Positions 63,984 through 64,000 of a stretch of 64,000 bases of DNA are shown one piece after another (within the stretch, counting starts at the first letter, position 1; each line of letters starts with the position of its first letter). The stretch lies in the NCBI RefSeq assembly GCF_902364365.1, contig NZ_CABJDN010000004.1, positions 615,051 through 679,050 of the forward strand, in the 5' to 3' direction. Origin of the DNA: Bacteroides intestinalis. GTDB lineage: Bacteria; Bacteroidota; Bacteroidia; Bacteroidales; Bacteroidaceae. Both the position numbers and the translations under genes were made by a program. The notes below the pieces were generated by a model that was not told the DNA's origin, ran no database searches, and saw nothing but the letters and a program-made list of their open reading frames with translations.

Positions 63984-64000
63984 CAGAGTCAAAAAGATAA

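Overview
The window looks like a Bacteroides chromosome segment. The signs are SusC/SusD outer-membrane pairs, lipoproteins with Bacteroides-type lipoboxes, SprA, meso-DAP dehydrogenase, the conserved tsaB-DUF4290-murA-rimM-M23-dxr-rseP cluster, and many promoters with a TAnnTTTG -7 element and almost no Shine-Dalgarno sites. I cannot fix the species from the sequence alone. No rRNA, tRNA, CRISPR array, insertion sequence or phage was found.

Layout. (1) 1-12.9 kb, minus strand: a glycan-uptake locus. A SusC receptor and a SusD lipoprotein are followed by a second, cut-off SusC-like receptor. Upstream lies a separate four-gene operon encoding a GH9 glycanase, a ThuA-like protein, a DUF5009 membrane acyltransferase-like protein and a secreted beta-helix protein. 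The substrate is not evident. (2) 13.4-18.5 kb, plus strand: a peptide/amino-acid catabolism group of prolyl oligopeptidase lipoprotein, NAD-type glutamate dehydrogenase and Xaa-Pro aminopeptidase, each followed by a long palindrome built from 7-bp repeats. (3) 18.6-27.9 kb: a DUF3843 protein, a 2,484-residue SprA and RuvA, with an interleaved stem structure in the sprA leader. (4) 28-36 kb: ddh, then the seven-gene minus-strand envelope/housekeeping cluster. (5) 36-42 kb: lemA-DUF3137, then yicC-gmk-small membrane protein-nadD, a HU-like protein with a 22-bp-phased repeat region upstream, and an orphan zinc-finger-like protein. (6) 42-46 kb: NADP-type glutamate dehydrogenase and malic enzyme; the latter is translationally coupled to an unlisted 57-residue membrane protein. 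(7) 46.5-50 kb: a TetR regulator, a 40-bp perfect palindrome next to a promoter, a DUF4377 lipoprotein and an MG2-type surface protein. (8) 50-63.4 kb: an accessory/metabolic mosaic with an OmpA lipoprotein, MetY, an amidase, a DUF3829 lipoprotein, GNAT, two AraC regulators, TIGR02757, a lipocalin, VOC and ABM proteins, a MATE transporter, an internally deleted yjbR pseudogene, a DUF5131 protein and a fused MsrA-MsrB. The last 580 bp hold only a doubtful ORF and a promoter pointing out of the window.

The two glutamate dehydrogenases form a natural pair: a clostridial-like NAD enzyme next to peptidases (deamination) and an NADP enzyme next to malic enzyme (assimilation, NADPH supply). The most unusual content is non-coding: heptad-repeat palindromes with a shared loop motif, an 11-bp x5 tandem array, a 22-bp-phased array, the interleaved stems before sprA, and the TetR-associated palindrome.
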